Below, one piece after another: positions 1 through 11,699 of a DNA stretch of 64,000 nt (within the stretch, counting starts at the first letter, position 1; each line of letters begins with the position of its first letter). Source of the stretch: Medicago truncatula (lineage: Eukaryota; Streptophyta; Magnoliopsida; Fabales; Fabaceae); the NCBI RefSeq assembly GCF_003473485.1, contig NC_053046.1, forward strand, positions 40,261,832 through 40,325,831. The letters are read 5' to 3'. The notes below the pieces were generated by a model. It was given only the letters and a program-made list of their open reading frames with translations. It was not told the DNA's origin and made no database searches. The position numbers and the translations under genes are program-made.

Positions 1-1600
1 TTTTATCGTACATTCTAAGTTTACAGTATAAACCTTAGGATGAGTTTGTCCAAAATGAGAAAATGTAGACTTGATTGGCAAGGCTAATTGACCAGTTCTA
101 TTATATATATTTTCTATACACTTTTTTATCTTATTTGAATTTGAATTGATCCGCTATCTAATTAAAATCATATATCCGGCGCTTGAAATTATAATCGGGT
201 CTGGTCAGATGGCCCAATGGAAGAAGCAAAGGAATTTAAAAAATAAATAAATAAATACTTTGGAATAATGACACCTTTATTACATTTTTTTCGTTAAGCA
301 TGAGCAGGTTAATGGAATTGATCTTAGGTTTGATTTAAGAGTCGTTTTATTTGCATAAATTAATAGTTGCTAATGATTTTTCTGCAAAAAGACCGCAATA
401 ATCTGCAGCTTGCTTCAGAAGGATTTTTCTGATCTAATACACGATATAATCTGCATATTGTTCATCCATTCACATCACTTTTTAATGGACAAACTACTAT
501 CTATGTGTGTGCAAATACAGGAACTAAAACCTGCACAGCTTACAATGTACACAATTCTAAGCAGGGGCTAAGTGATGAAAAAGCATTAGAAGCAGCTCGT
601 GCCACAATCTAGGCACTAAAAAATTGACATCCCTCTAAATTAGGGAGATATACCAACAACTTGACTTTAAAAATATACCAAAATCATGTAATTTATGATT
701 GATCATCGAATTTCAGAACGAGTTCAAAATTGGAAAAGCAACCCCATATGGATCACCTTAAAACAATGACCCAATACGACTCATTGTTTGCTTTTGAAAA
801 GAGCTGCAGCTTCGTAATTGATACTTTAACTCCCATGCTATGCTTCATAATTGCAATGACTTCAAGGCTTCCGTTTGTACAAAATTGAAACTATGAACCT
901 CATGCAACGTCATGTGAAATGCCTAATCAATTTGTGGTGAATTCGTAAGAGAATCAATTTAACTAAAGCAGTTTAGTTCTTAAATCAGTAGTCCCAGCCC
1001 ACGGTTGAGCTTACCAAACTGTATTGCCTCCATGATTAGTATTCAAAAATCAGAATTCATGGTTAAGCATACTTACAGAACAGTTTGTGAAGTTCGTGAA
1101 AGAAGGCCGAATCTCCCTCCGGTTAACCATACGCTTAGATGTTTGGAAACAAGGATGGACGGCTTCCAATCATCGAAATCATATGTGCTTCTTCTGTTCA
1201 AATTGAAAATAACGATATGTAATCTCATAGTTTGAGTCAACTACCAAAAATACATAATAATCATGCCCGATAACCTATGAACTATAAATGTTATGTTTAC
1301 AAGCATGAAAAAGGAAGCACAAAGGCTTTCATAATTGCACAGTTACAAAGAAACAAACACCTCTCTATTTTTCCTATCTGACCAACCAAGGCTCAACTTA
1401 CATGTTACGGCAGAAATGGCATGAACCGGAGTTGTTATTTTTTTCGATCCACGGAACCTGGAGCAAGGAAAGGCGGAATCATTGTTAACAATTATACATA
1501 ACACATAATTATATATATCTGAATAAATCATCACAACGATATGAAATCAATGTTTACAACATAATGAAGCAAATTGTACCCAAAAAAAATAAAAAAATTG
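1..1600. other. Left-edge region, no gene recognised
   Basis: AT-rich non-coding sequence downstream of the minus-strand PPR pseudogene. The few short open frames here have no recognisable domain and biased composition. Part of it may be former 3' UTR or intron of the PPR gene, but nothing in the sequence proves that. Confidence 0.5.
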
Positions 1601-1793
1601 GCAGCCCTGTGCACTAAAACTCCCGTATACACATGGTCCGGGAAGGGGTCCCACCATTTTGGTGTATTGTACACAAGATTTTTTTTTACCCTGTTTTTTT
1701 TATACAAGAGTTTTTTTTTTTTCCAAGACTTGAACCCGTGACCTTTCTGTCACATGACAACAACTTTACCGTTGCGCCAAGGCTCACCCTTCC
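1601..1793 (-). mobile_element. Au-type SINE
   Basis: Read on the minus strand, this begins with a tRNA-like head: an A-box-like segment (gagccttggcgcaacgg), then a B-box-like segment (gtcacgggttcaagtc). It ends with the typical tail region reading gtgcacagggctgcc. This matches the plant Au SINE layout as I know it. Both sides carry A-rich runs starting with ccc (about 1579 and 1792), which could be the target-site duplication. An internal poly-A/poly-T expansion shows it is old. Confidence 0.75.
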
Positions 1794-1925
1794 CAAAAAA
1801 AAAAAAACCTAACGAAGCAAATTTAGATGACACTAAAAGATACTGAAAGATAGAATGCCCAACCTTCATATAAAAAATTTATAACACATGGCGGTAAAAT
1901 TCTGGCGGCTGTAACGGTAAAATTC

Positions 1926-3695
1926 CTAGAATTTGTCATCTGGGACGAATCCCCTTTGCAGCATTTCATCATGGACACGGAATGCCTCCTTCATGTTGTC
2001 TTTAGAGACATATCCATTTATTACTGATGTGTAAGTTGATTTATCAGGATTGATACCTTTATCAATCATCTTATGTAATACCATCTCAGCCTCTTGCATT
2101 CTACCATGCCTAGAAAATCCACCAAGAATTGCATTGTATGTGACGAGATCAGGCAGCAGCCCTCATTCTTCCATGTTATTAATCAAGAAAAAAGCCCGAT
2201 CAAAGTTCTCTTCCTTTACAAAGCTATTTATAAGAGTATTATATGTGATGCAATCAGGAGGAACTCCTTCCGAAACCATTGTGTTCAAAAAGTCGTTTGC
2301 CTTTGACACATTGCCAGCACGCAAATAGCCTTTTATTAGTGACTAGGGTGGGCTTAATACCATTTTCTTTCATTTCATCCCACAACCTGAATGCTTCAGA
2401 CACAAGACCTAGGCTGCAGAATCCATTTATCAAAATACTAAACGATATATAGTGGGGAAATATTTCCCTGCTTATCATATCACGCCACAACTCCTTTGCT
2501 TTCTCCATTTCACCTACTTTGCAGAACCCATCCATCAAAGTATTTCACCTACTTTGCAGAACCCATCCATCAAAGTATTATGTCACGACATCAGGCTTAA
2601 GGCTCCTCAAAGTAATAGTCTCAAACAAACTAAGTGCTTTAGTCATGTTTCCATCCTTACAATAACCATGAATAAGAGTTGTTAGAGTGTAAAAATCAGG
2701 AAAAACTCCCCTTTCCACCATCTCCTTAAACAGTTCATCAGCATCATCAAGCATTTTACCCCTACACAATCCATTCAACAGAGTATTATACGTAACCACA
2801 TCCATAACACAACTCCGCTCCACCATCTCATTCCGCACTTTAAGCGCCCCAGACACATCATTGTTCCTACAATACCCATTGATAAGAATAGTATAAATAA
2901 CAGTATCAGGAACCAACCCAACACCTTTCATCTTCTCAAAATACGCCAACGCCCGACCAAGTTCCCCATTCCTCGAAAACACCCCAATAATCGAGCTAAA
3001 GCTAATCAAATCAGGAACAACTCCACACTGCAACATTTCATTAAAAACCCTCTCCGCCTCCCAAACATCCTCCTTCCTAAAACTCTCAACCAACACAGGA
3101 TTAAAAGTCGCTGCATCAGGACAAAATCCAACCCCCAACATCTTATCCAAAACACATTTCGCGCTCTCATAGCCTCCCTCCTTACACAAACCATTAATCA
3201 AAGCATTATACGTAAAAAGCCCCGGCTTCAACCCTTTCCGAAATAAGCATTAATCACAGTATTATAAGTAACGAGATCAGCATAAAAACCTTTTGCCTCC
3301 ATCTCAGACAAATAAACCCTAACCTTAACAATTGAACCTAAAAGCGCATTACACGCGTTAATCGAAACACAAAAACCTCTTTTTCTTAACAATTGAAATG
3401 CCTCAAAACCTTCTCTTAATTTCCTAGCTTGAACATAAGTTCTTATCAATAAATCAAAAACAACCACATTTTGGTTAGAATTCAAATTTGAACTCGAACT
3501 CGAAATGAGAGAATCGATTACCTTGGCACGCGAAACACCGCTTTTTCTAATGATTCTAAGGAGAAGAGATTGAGCTTCTGGAAGCTTCTTGGATTGAACT
3601 AGAAAATGGATCAATGTGGCAATGATAGATGGATTTGGAGACGTGGAGGCGATGGTTTGGATGAGTTGGGAAGGAGGAGAGGGTAGTTTTGGCAT
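1926..3695 (-). pseudogene. PPR protein pseudogene (At5g01110-like)
   Basis: Intronless P-class pentatricopeptide-repeat gene read right to left from an ATG at 3695 to a stop at 1926-1928. Successive 35-residue repeats with VTYNTLINGLC-like helices are clear, and the C terminus ends in DKF. Family members bind organellar RNA in mitochondria or chloroplasts. From memory it resembles Arabidopsis At5g01110 (about 730 aa). The frame is broken repeatedly. About one repeat is missing between the codons for GSIVKV and RVYLSEME. An out-of-frame deletion near 3231 removes about 14 codons. A perfect 35-bp tandem duplication around 2515-2584 shifts the frame. About 10 bp are lost near 2330-2343, again shifting frame. 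A TGA stop sits at 2163-2165 inside an otherwise intact repeat. The intact frames between lesions argue for fairly recent decay. Confidence 0.85.
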
Positions 3696-3830
3696 TTTTG
3701 AAGAAGTTGAGGGATTAGGGTTAGAGTTAGGGTTGAATTGGAATGGAGAAGATGGGTACGGAGGGAAGAGAAGTCGTTTTGTTTTAAGCGGAAAAGAAGC
3801 TTATCGATTAAAAGCGCGTTTGGGAGAGAA

Positions 3831-3880
3831 GAGGGTGAGAGAGGGTGAGAGAGGGTGAGAGAGGGAGAGAGGAGAAGGAC
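3831..3880. repeat. GAGGGTGAGA microsatellite
   Basis: About four tandem copies of a 10-bp GAGGGTGAGA unit followed by GAGAGG, lying about 150 bp upstream of the PPR pseudogene start. On the PPR sense strand it is a CT-rich tract, common in plant 5' leaders and core promoters. Confidence 0.7.
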
Positions 3881-3967
3881 GGGGTGTGTGAGATGAGATG
3901 GGGGGTGTGTGTGAGAATTCTGAGAGGGAAATGTGTGTGTCGGGAAAAAGTTAGTGTTGTTGACATT

Positions 3968-5106
3968 AGTGGCGGATCTTGCCGAAAATACTGAGGAAAG
4001 TGGCTGATATATATTAAATATTATAATTGAAATTCATAAAAATTATATACAATTTCATCCAAAAAATATCACCGCAATAGCTCAAATCCGAGAAGGGTTC
4101 TTTTCGAGATTTGATGTTGAAGCTATACAATTTGCATCTTCCTTAGGAAATAAGTATTCTTTTATAAAATGCTTCAAGTTTCTTATGTTTGACCATACTC
4201 CTACAAAATGCACAATTCACACATAAATTACAAGTAACAAAATCAAACTATAAAGGGTGAATATGAATAATGACTTAAGCAAGTAATTAAAATGCACAAT
4301 TCACACATTATCAAAGAACACAAACATGCCAATTCAGGATGCATTCGGAAAAAAAAAACTAGTAACTCCCTTATGGTTCAGGGCATGTTCATGATAAAGG
4401 ATTACTTAAATGAGATAACTGGACTTGTTTATGATGTAGGCATTAAGGATTACTTCCTATGTGCTTATGGGTACAACCAACAACTCTTAAGCCGCTGTGT
4501 TCTAACTTCTAAAGTTGCTGAAAGCTTTTATTTACAACTCACTTTTGTTTTAAAGTTATTGAAATTTGAAAGCTGAAATTTAGAATCAATCTGAGGAAAA
4601 TAATATTGAATCAAACAATATAGAAAATCAAAGATTAAAATTTTCCCCAATTTTTTATTTCTAGGATTCAAGCAACATAGAGCAATTTCATACCAACATT
4701 GAACTAAATCAAATTATAACTTTTAAGAGAACAAACTCAAGTGAAAGTGAAAGGAATCAGAATCAAAGGAATGAAACATGGAATGATAGAGAGAACAAAC
4801 CTTAATTGAAAATCAAGGAAACAACAAACTGAAGTGAGGTGTATCCGTGTATGAGAGTTCAGAGGTGAGAGGCGTCGCGCCTCCACCTCGCCGCCGTGCT
4901 GCTTCCGTCGTGTCGCCGATGGTGAAGAGTGGGGAGACTGTGAGTGAGAGGTGAGAATCGCATTTTGTTTGAGGATGGAGAGGAGAGACTCAGACTAAGC
5001 GTGAACTAAAATGTCTCAGGGGTACTATAGTAATTTCCTATATACAATTTCTTTTTTTAGGGGATGTTGTGGCACTTCGGGGGTCTCAACAGAGATCCGC
5101 CACCGG
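3968..5106. mobile_element. Non-autonomous hAT-like element, 1.14 kb
   Basis: The ends carry a short terminal inverted repeat: gtggcggatct at 3969-3979 and its exact complement agatccgccac at 5093-5103. The flanks repeat ttgacatt (3960-3967 and 5107-5114), an 8-bp target-site duplication as expected for hAT transposons; one more matching base would make it 9 bp. No transposase frame is visible. The interior includes a conspicuously GC-rich island at about 4860-4930 in otherwise AT-rich DNA, which could be captured host exon or promoter sequence. It lies upstream of the PPR pseudogene. Confidence 0.72.
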
Positions 5107-5204
5107 TTGACATTGGGATGTGCAGGATGAGTGTTGAGTTGAGGGTGATGATTTGAGAGGGAAATCAATCTCATATCAGTTAGTGTAAAATTAATATTAA
5201 AAAG

Positions 5205-6230
5205 ACTTAATTACACTTTGATCCTATCATTTTGACCAACTCACGAAAATGGTCCTATTTTTTTTAAATCGAACAAAATTGTTCTTAAACTATATATATT
5301 TTTTGCAGTTTTAGTCATATCTCCATATTTCCAACTCCAGAAACACACAGAAATGACAGTTTTAGTCCAATCACATATGCTCAATCATGAAATAAACAAA
5401 AAATAAAACATGTGGGTACAAGGAATCTACTTTATTCAGCTGATTTGACATGGTTTTGGCCACGTGAGAGCTGCTGACTGTGCAACTTTTGTCACGTGGC
5501 GTGCCACGTAATACTAAAATTTTTTTAAAAAAAATAAAATTCTGAAAATTGTATTTAAAATTTAAAAATATAAAATACTAAAATAATTTTCTGATTTATT
5601 TTTTTGTATAATTTACAAAATAAAATTAATTTTTTTGAATATTATATATTCTGAAATTTCAGAAAAAAATGATTTTTTTTAAATTAAAATTTTCGTAAAA
5701 GAACAAGAAATTAGATTTTTTAAAAAAATTATAATTTATTTTCAAAAATTTAAAATTTATAACTTTTGAAAATAAAATTCTCATTATTTTTGAAAAAAAT
5801 TTAATATATAATTTTCAAATTAAAAAAATCTATTTTTAGAAAATTTAATTTTCACATTTTTTCAAATTTTAACAGTTTTTATGTCAAAAAATTAAGTTTT
5901 CGAAAATTTCAATTTTAAAGTTTTTTTCCGAAAAAGTATTTTCAGATTTTTTTCGAAAATATTTATGATTTTTAAATTTTAAAAAATAATTTTCAGAATT
6001 TATTTTTATTTTTGTTTTTTTAATTATGTGGCACGCCACGTGGCAAAAGTTGCACACTGCCACGTGGCCAAAACCATGCCAAGTCAAACATGAAGTGGGG
6101 TCAGGGACCTTTTTCAAACAATTTTTTTTTTACAAGGATGTATTTCAATTTTGTTTTTTTTACAGGGACGAAAATCAAAATTGGCCCAAATTAGAGGGAC
6201 GATTATCATATTTAAACATTTTTTTAATAT
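5205..6230. mobile_element. Long foldback (inverted-repeat) element
   Basis: The segment at about 5446-5512 (ccatggttttggccacgtg ... gccacgt) recurs inverted at about 6017-6085, with short indels. The AT-rich DNA between them is itself roughly self-complementary, so the whole block could fold into a hairpin. The outer ends carry 'gtccct'-rich arms typical of plant Mutator-like MITEs. The exact borders and a target duplication were not resolved. Confidence 0.6.
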
Positions 6231-6258
6231 AAATGTGTACAAATACCTTTATTTTATA

Positions 6259-6543
6259 GGGTTAATTAAGTTTTTAGTCCCTATAAATATTCACAGTTTT
6301 GTTTTTAGTCCTTACAAAATAAAATCACATTTTTTAGTCCCTATAAATTTTTCCATCAGCATGTTTAGTCCCTATAAATTTTTCCATCAGCACTTGTAGA
6401 CCCTGTCAAAAATTTCCATCAACAGTTTTGGTCCGTAAAATTCTTAAGGAAGATGTCACAAGGACTAAAAAGTGTGATTTTATTTTGTAGGAACTAAAAA
6501 CAAAACTGTGAATATTTATAGGGACTAAAAACTTAATTAACCC
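6259..6543. mobile_element. 285-bp MITE with 9-bp TSD
   Basis: Near-perfect inverted repeats of about 90 bp start gggttaattaagtttttag and end in the complement. The flanks repeat tattttata (6250-6258 and 6544-6552), a 9-bp target duplication typical of Mutator-like elements. A short internal direct repeat (tagtccctataaatttttcc) is present. No coding capacity. Confidence 0.85.
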
Positions 6544-6770
6544 TATTTTATATATTTTCTTATATTAGTTTTACTTAACTATTTTACATGTATTTGTTAA
6601 AAAAACGATTGAGCTTTATATACTTTTAAAATATTATTGGTACACAAAATCCTTATATGGTTTATTATGTCATTGTTAATGTTTGTAATGTTTACGTGTT
6701 AAAATATTTTAAAGCAAATCAATACAAATTGAATGTAATAACTAACGAATTCAGATATTTATTAAGAAAT

Positions 6771-7895
6771 ATCTATTATGGTGGATACTTATGTTTGGCA
6801 GCACACGGTGGATGGTTTTTACTCCGTTAAATCAGCCTACACGTATTGTATGACACTTGCAGTTAATATGTCGAACGCTACTGATCCGGACTAAAATTGG
6901 AACATTATTTGGAAGCAAAAAGTCCCCCCCCCCCCCCCCCAAGGTGCGCTCCTTTCTATGGCGTGCAGCACATACTTGTCTTCCTACCCGTTCCGGCTTA
7001 ATCCAAAAAGGTGTCCCTTGCTCCGATACATGTGTGCATTGTGATGTTCTAGCAGAAACGCATACACATCTCTTCTTTATGTGTCCTAAGGGTGTTACTT
7101 GTTGGGAGCTGCTGCAACTTGACGCAATCATCAGTGACTTGCTTCCTATTTCGTATGATTTTTTCACTCTTTTATTTAATCTCTTTGATAGGTTGACAAC
7201 CGAACAACAATCTATGGTGTCAACGGTCTTATGGAGCTTGTGGAAAAACCGTAACTCTAAGGTATGGGAGAATTCAGATTCAGCCCCCACCTTCATTGTG
7301 CAAAATGCGAAGGATTCTCTTAATGAATGACATTATATGCAACATCATAAGAATCCGGGACAACAGGTACATAGCACAGTTCTGTGGACAAAGCTGTCAC
7401 CTCCATTCTTGAATTGCAATGTCGATTGTGCACTATTCAACAACAACTCAGTGGCAGGCTACAGGTTGTGCATCCGTAACTCAAAAGGCCAATTTATAGC
7501 CGATATGTCAAACTTTTCACACTGCTCCCTCATGCATGTCGAAGCTGAAGCATGGGGTCTTCTAGAGGCTATTAAATTTGCTGTTGCTAAAGACATGTCC
7601 TATGTGATCTTTGAGTCTAACTGCAAAGCCATTGTTGACATTGCAAACTCCTCTCATTTGCCACAAAATGAGCTAGGAGACATTCTATCTACTTGTAAGG
7701 ATTTATTGTCCATTCATACTAGTTTTATTGTGAACTTTGTTAGGAGGCAAGGAAATGAGGTTGCTCATTCCATAGCAAGAGCATCCTTATCCAACCCTAG
7801 TCCTATGTTTTCTATGATGTATCTTCTCGTTTGTACTCTTTGATATTTAATGAAATGGCCTAAGCTTGCCTTTGCTAAAAAAAAAAAAAAAAAAG
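6771..7895 (+). mobile_element. 5'-truncated LINE, RVT zinc-binding and RNase H domains
   Basis: Translation shows the C-terminal part of a plant non-LTR retrotransposon. A YSVKSAY motif precedes the zf-RVT region (KVRSFLWRAAHTCLPT, then CxxC at CVHC and H-x3-4-C at HLFFMC; about 6790-7330). An RNase H domain follows (VDCALFNNN, HVEAEAW, FESN, RRQGNEVAH; 7337-7843). The copy is dead: a stop near 6891, a 17-bp poly-C run at 6924-6940 and a break near 7328. A poly-A tail sits at 7877-7894. The flanks agatatttattaagaaat (6753-6770) and agatatgtattaagagat (7896-7913) match at 16 of 18 bases, a target duplication that fixes the insertion boundaries. Confidence 0.88.
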
Positions 7896-7913
7896 AGATA
7901 TGTATTAAGAGAT

Positions 7914-8346
7914 TGATTTAATATGTGTTGATGTGGAACAATGATTTATTAATAACCAATAATTTAGCTACATCGCCATCCATCAGTGCTGCAAACCCTA
8001 CTTCCACCAATCATTTATCAACTTAGGTCTTCAACACAAATCAATTTCTTCATTCATTTGTAAATTATGTTCCTCCTTCCAATGTTTCAAGTGGGCGATG
8101 GTATAAGAATGCTCTATAGGTGGTTAGAACAATAATTAATTATATTGGAAGGTTGGTCCAAATCAAAAGTCTAAAAGTACCTTATTAGGACCATTCGAAA
8201 AGTAAAAGAATTATATGTCATATGTCTTTAAACACCTTCATTGGTCTAGAGGAAACATGTATAAAACGCATATTAGAAGAGCACAACGTACTCGAAGATA
8301 ATTTTTTTCATAATTATGGATGTAGTAACAAACACAATGATAACAT
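7914..8346. other. Intergenic, nothing recognised
   Basis: AT-rich sequence without a convincing open frame, RNA gene or terminal repeats. Confidence 0.4.
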
Positions 8347-8355
8347 AATCATACT

Positions 8356-8599
8356 GGGTGCGGTTATGGTGCATAAGAAAATCCTTATGCACCCTGCATA
8401 AATTCAGAAATGGTTTTGGAGTACAACTCACAAAAACCATTTCCACAACAAAATGGTTTTGGCATAAATGAGTTGGGATTTATGCAGAGTGCTGAAAACC
8501 ATTAAGTACATATAATGGTTTTGGAGTACAGCTCACAGAAACCATTTCTAGATTTATACATAGTGCATAAGGATTTCCTTATGCACCATAACTGCAGCC
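8356..8599. mobile_element. 244-bp MITE with 9-bp TSD
   Basis: The start gggtgcggttatggtgcataag is mirrored by the complement of the end (ggctgcagttatggtgcata). The perfect 9-bp repeat aatcatact flanks it (8347-8355 and 8600-8608). The interior carries a repeated motif, atggttttggagtaca. It is nested just outside the left arm of the larger inverted repeat at 8609-9393. Confidence 0.85.
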
Positions 8600-8608
8600 A
8601 ATCATACT

Positions 8609-9393
8609 TGGTGGAGTTTAACATGGAAAAGGTAAGTAAGTTTGAACCATTTGATAAAAGAGAAACATTGATCTTATCATAGACTCTTCACACTATATTT
8701 TTTTGCACTTCATCTCCAACCTTTCAACCATGAAAACAACCCAAAAAACACTTACTTCCTAAACAAAAATCAAATAAAAAATCTTGATGTGCATACGTTC
8801 TTGCAGTATCTTAAAGAATAACTCATCCAAATTAAATATTTTTGCTTCCTCCATAAATCATAATAAAAATCAACATTCAATTCCACAACCCATGAATCAA
8901 AACGAAATCACTGCAAATACTTGCTTGTTGAAACCTCTTGTTTGAAATTTATTAAAAATGAATGATTAAACCAAACATATGAACCCATTCCATCAAATTT
9001 ATGGGTTTTCCATTTATCTCCTCTCTATTAAAGTCTCTGAGTTTTTTCTATTTTGGTTTTTCTGTTCACAAATTACTTTACAGATTTGACAAAAATCTTT
9101 GATTTTGTTCCCCTCTTGTGACTGCATTTTAAACTGAATGCTGACCGTTTAATAATTTTTTCTTCCATATGAAATGGGTTTGAGGTTGATGATAAGATTT
9201 GAATTAAAAATGGGTTTGTAGAAAGGTTGTGGGGATGCAGCGATGTAATTGATGAGAAAAGTTTGGAAAGAGAAGCAATTAAGATTAGGTGTGGGAGAAC
9301 ATGATAAGGTTTTATAGAAATGCAAAATCTAACCATTTATTTTATGTGATCTATGGTGGGAAAGGATTCACCTTTCCTATGTTAAACTCCACC
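8609..9393. repeat. Inverted-repeat-flanked block, probable old transposon
   Basis: About 24 bp at the left (ggtggagtttaacatgg) recur inverted at the right (9372-9393, ccta tgttaaactccacc), enclosing 0.78 kb. An 87-codon minus-strand frame inside (9073-9336) has no recognised domain and looks fortuitous. No target duplication was resolved, so the class is unknown. Confidence 0.5.
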
Positions 9394-9487
9394 TATTACT
9401 TAGCAAAATACTTAGCAAAAGTTTGTTGGAAAAGCCTTTGAAACAATAAACAAACAAACAAATGTTAAGCTAGTTATTTATCTAAAT

Positions 9488-10180
9488 TAGAGCTGTCAAA
9501 AGGGGCCGGCCGTATGGGCCGACCCAATTAGCCTGATTAATTATAGGGTTTGGGCCTTAAATATTGAGCTCGGATTTTAATAGGGCTTTTTAACCCGGTC
9601 CTAAAAAGCCCGGTACTCGTTAGGACTAGCTCATTAGACCGCATAAAAAAAATCCTATAAATTATATATATTTTTCAAATAATTATTTACTTAGTTGATT
9701 ATCAAAGTAAAAATTAAAAGTGAAAATTCAATAAATTAACACAACTTGTCAAAAAATAAAATGAATTAACACAAATATAAATGTAATATAAAATTATATT
9801 TATTCGTTTCGTTATTTATAATTTTAAAGATCGAATATATAAATATCTATAACAATAACGTATCTAATTTATTTAAAATTGTTTTCTTCGCAGTTTTAGT
9901 TTATGACATTTGTACTAAAATGTTTACAATTTATTTTCGTGTTAGGCATTATTTAAACATGTTAAAAATATTATTTATAAAAAACTTTATAGGAGTATTT
10001 TATAGTTTTTTTTTTTTTAAAAAATGTAATTTTTAATACGGACCGGTACATTAAGCCCGCGGTTGTGTAGGGTCGGGCTCAAGTAGTATATTTCAAGCCC
10101 TTTTTTTAATTGATCTTTTTGGCCCGACCCGATAAAGTCTGAAGCCCGTTAGGACCGCGCCGCCCGTTTTGACAGCTATA
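9488..10180. mobile_element. hAT-like non-autonomous element, copy 1
   Basis: It begins tagagctgtcaaaa followed by gggccggcc-rich sequence and ends in gacagctata. The flanks atctaaat (9480-9487) and atctatat (10181-10188) differ at one base, fitting an 8-bp hAT target duplication. Sequence and layout are shared with the copy at 10774-11421. GC-rich ends flank an AT-rich core; no transposase frame is visible. Confidence 0.8.
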
Positions 10181-10188
10181 ATCTATAT

Positions 10189-10520
10189 GATGATGAAAAA
10201 ATTACTGATAATTTCAAAGAAGGTCTTGCTGACGATCTTCGAGTCATCTGTGAAGTTGGTATGATTTTTTGTATTACCAACAAACCTCGTTGGTGAAGTT
10301 TCAAGTTTAGAGGAAGAATTTGAGAAGATTGACCTCGAACAGGGTCCAAGCATGATTGCTTTGCTAAGGACAATTTACAAATCAATTTGGAGATCTACAT
10401 TACTTAACCAACTATCTCAAAAGATGAGAGAAGTCACTTAAAATCTCTTTTCATTCAGGTTGAAGCGGATGAAAGAATAACGACGAACGTAATTTTGATA
10501 GGCAGTGGTGCAGTAGATTG
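10189..10520 (+). pseudogene. Possible degenerate gene fragment, unidentified
   Basis: Between the two hAT copies the plus strand gives protein-like stretches in shifting frames: LADDLRVICEVG near 10222, LEEEFEKIDLEQGPSM near 10308 continuing to about 10400, and QVEADERITTNV near 10458. Their composition is more coding-like than the surroundings, but I do not recognise the family and the frame is interrupted. It may be an exon relic or chance. Confidence 0.3.
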
Positions 10521-10773
10521 AGATTAGACTTTGATCTATTTACTCATACAATATTTTTCCGTAAACTTTGCTATTAAACACTAAAAAATAATCGTATTTT
10601 GAGTAGTGTTATTTGAACAACCAATTTAGTGACAACTTATTTGACAACGATATTTTACAAAGAAAAAAAGGTATTGACATGGAAACCATATCAATAGAGA
10701 GATAAAGTAAAAATAATGTGAGGTATGAGAGAGAAAATTGTTGCAAAAGTTGTCCCTAAGTCAATGTTCAAAT

Positions 10774-11421
10774 TAGAGCTGTCAAAACGGGCCGGCCCGT
10801 TTAGCCCGAATAAATATAGGGCTTGGGCCTAAAATATTGAACCCGGCCCTTAAAAGCCCGGTATCCGTTAGGGCTAGCCCGAATGGGCCGCGGGTAGCCC
10901 GTTAGCCCGCATAATAAAAAAATTCTATAAATTATATATATTTTTCAAATAATTATTTAATTAGTTGATTATCAAAGTAAAAAACAAAAGTGAAAATTCA
11001 ATGGATTAACACAAATATAAATGTAATATAAAATTATATTTATTCATTTGTTATTTATAGTTTTAAATATCGAATATATAAATATCTATAACCATAACAT
11101 ATCTAATTTATTTAAAATCATTTTCCTCGTCGTTTTAGTTTACGACGTTTGTACGAAGATGATTACAATTTACTTTTGTGCTAGACATTATTTAAACATA
11201 TTAAAAATATTATTTATAAAAAAATTATAGCAGTGTTTTATAGTACTTTTTTAAAATAAAAAAAATATATAATTTTTAATACGGGCCGGCCCGTTTAGCC
11301 CGCGGCCCGTGTAGGGCCGGGCTCGGGTAGTATATTTCAAGCCCGTTTTGTCAACCGGGCTTTTTGGCCCGGCCCGCTAAAACCCGAAGCCCGCTAGGGC
11401 CGGCCCGTTTTGACAGCTGTA
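10774..11421. mobile_element. hAT-like non-autonomous element, copy 2
   Basis: 648-bp relative of the element at 9488-10180. The ends tagagctgtcaaaacggg and ccgttttgacagctgta form an inverted repeat. The perfect 8-bp duplication gttcaaat flanks it (10766-10773 and 11422-11429). Its better-preserved ends and perfect duplication suggest that it inserted later than copy 1. Confidence 0.88.
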
Positions 11422-11489
11422 GTTCAAATATCATTTATCTTATACTTTTAGACACGTACCATTACAAATTTTTTCGATTATACTTTTTT

Positions 11490-11692
11490 GGATTAATGGT
11501 GCTTTACCCCTGTAATATAAGTCATTTTTGGTTTTTTTTTTCCTGTAAATTTGAATTTTTTCGTTTTTTATGACCTATTAGGGGGTATTCCAAATTTTTT
11601 TTTTTTTTTGGGGATAAATAAAAAAAAATATTTTACAGAGAAAACAAAAAATGAACTATATTACAGGGGGTAAAACACCGTTAACCCTACTT
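11490..11692. mobile_element. MITE with about 40-bp inverted repeats
   Basis: The left arm (ggtgctttacccctgtaata) is mirrored by the right arm (tattacagggggtaaaacacc) with T- and A-rich loops between. Size and structure fit a MITE; the target duplication was not resolved. Confidence 0.6.
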
Positions 11693-11699
11693 TTTATTA

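Noticed and set aside
4292-4576. 94-codon plus-strand frame
   Set aside because: No domain, no homologue recognised, and it lies inside the hAT-like element.
6832-7296. 154-codon minus-strand frame
   Set aside because: It is the antisense of the LINE zinc-binding region, whose plus-strand translation carries the recognised motifs.
9073-9336. 87-codon minus-strand frame with a hydrophobic start
   Set aside because: Lies in an inverted-repeat block and shows no family features; the hydrophobic stretch can arise from T-rich DNA.
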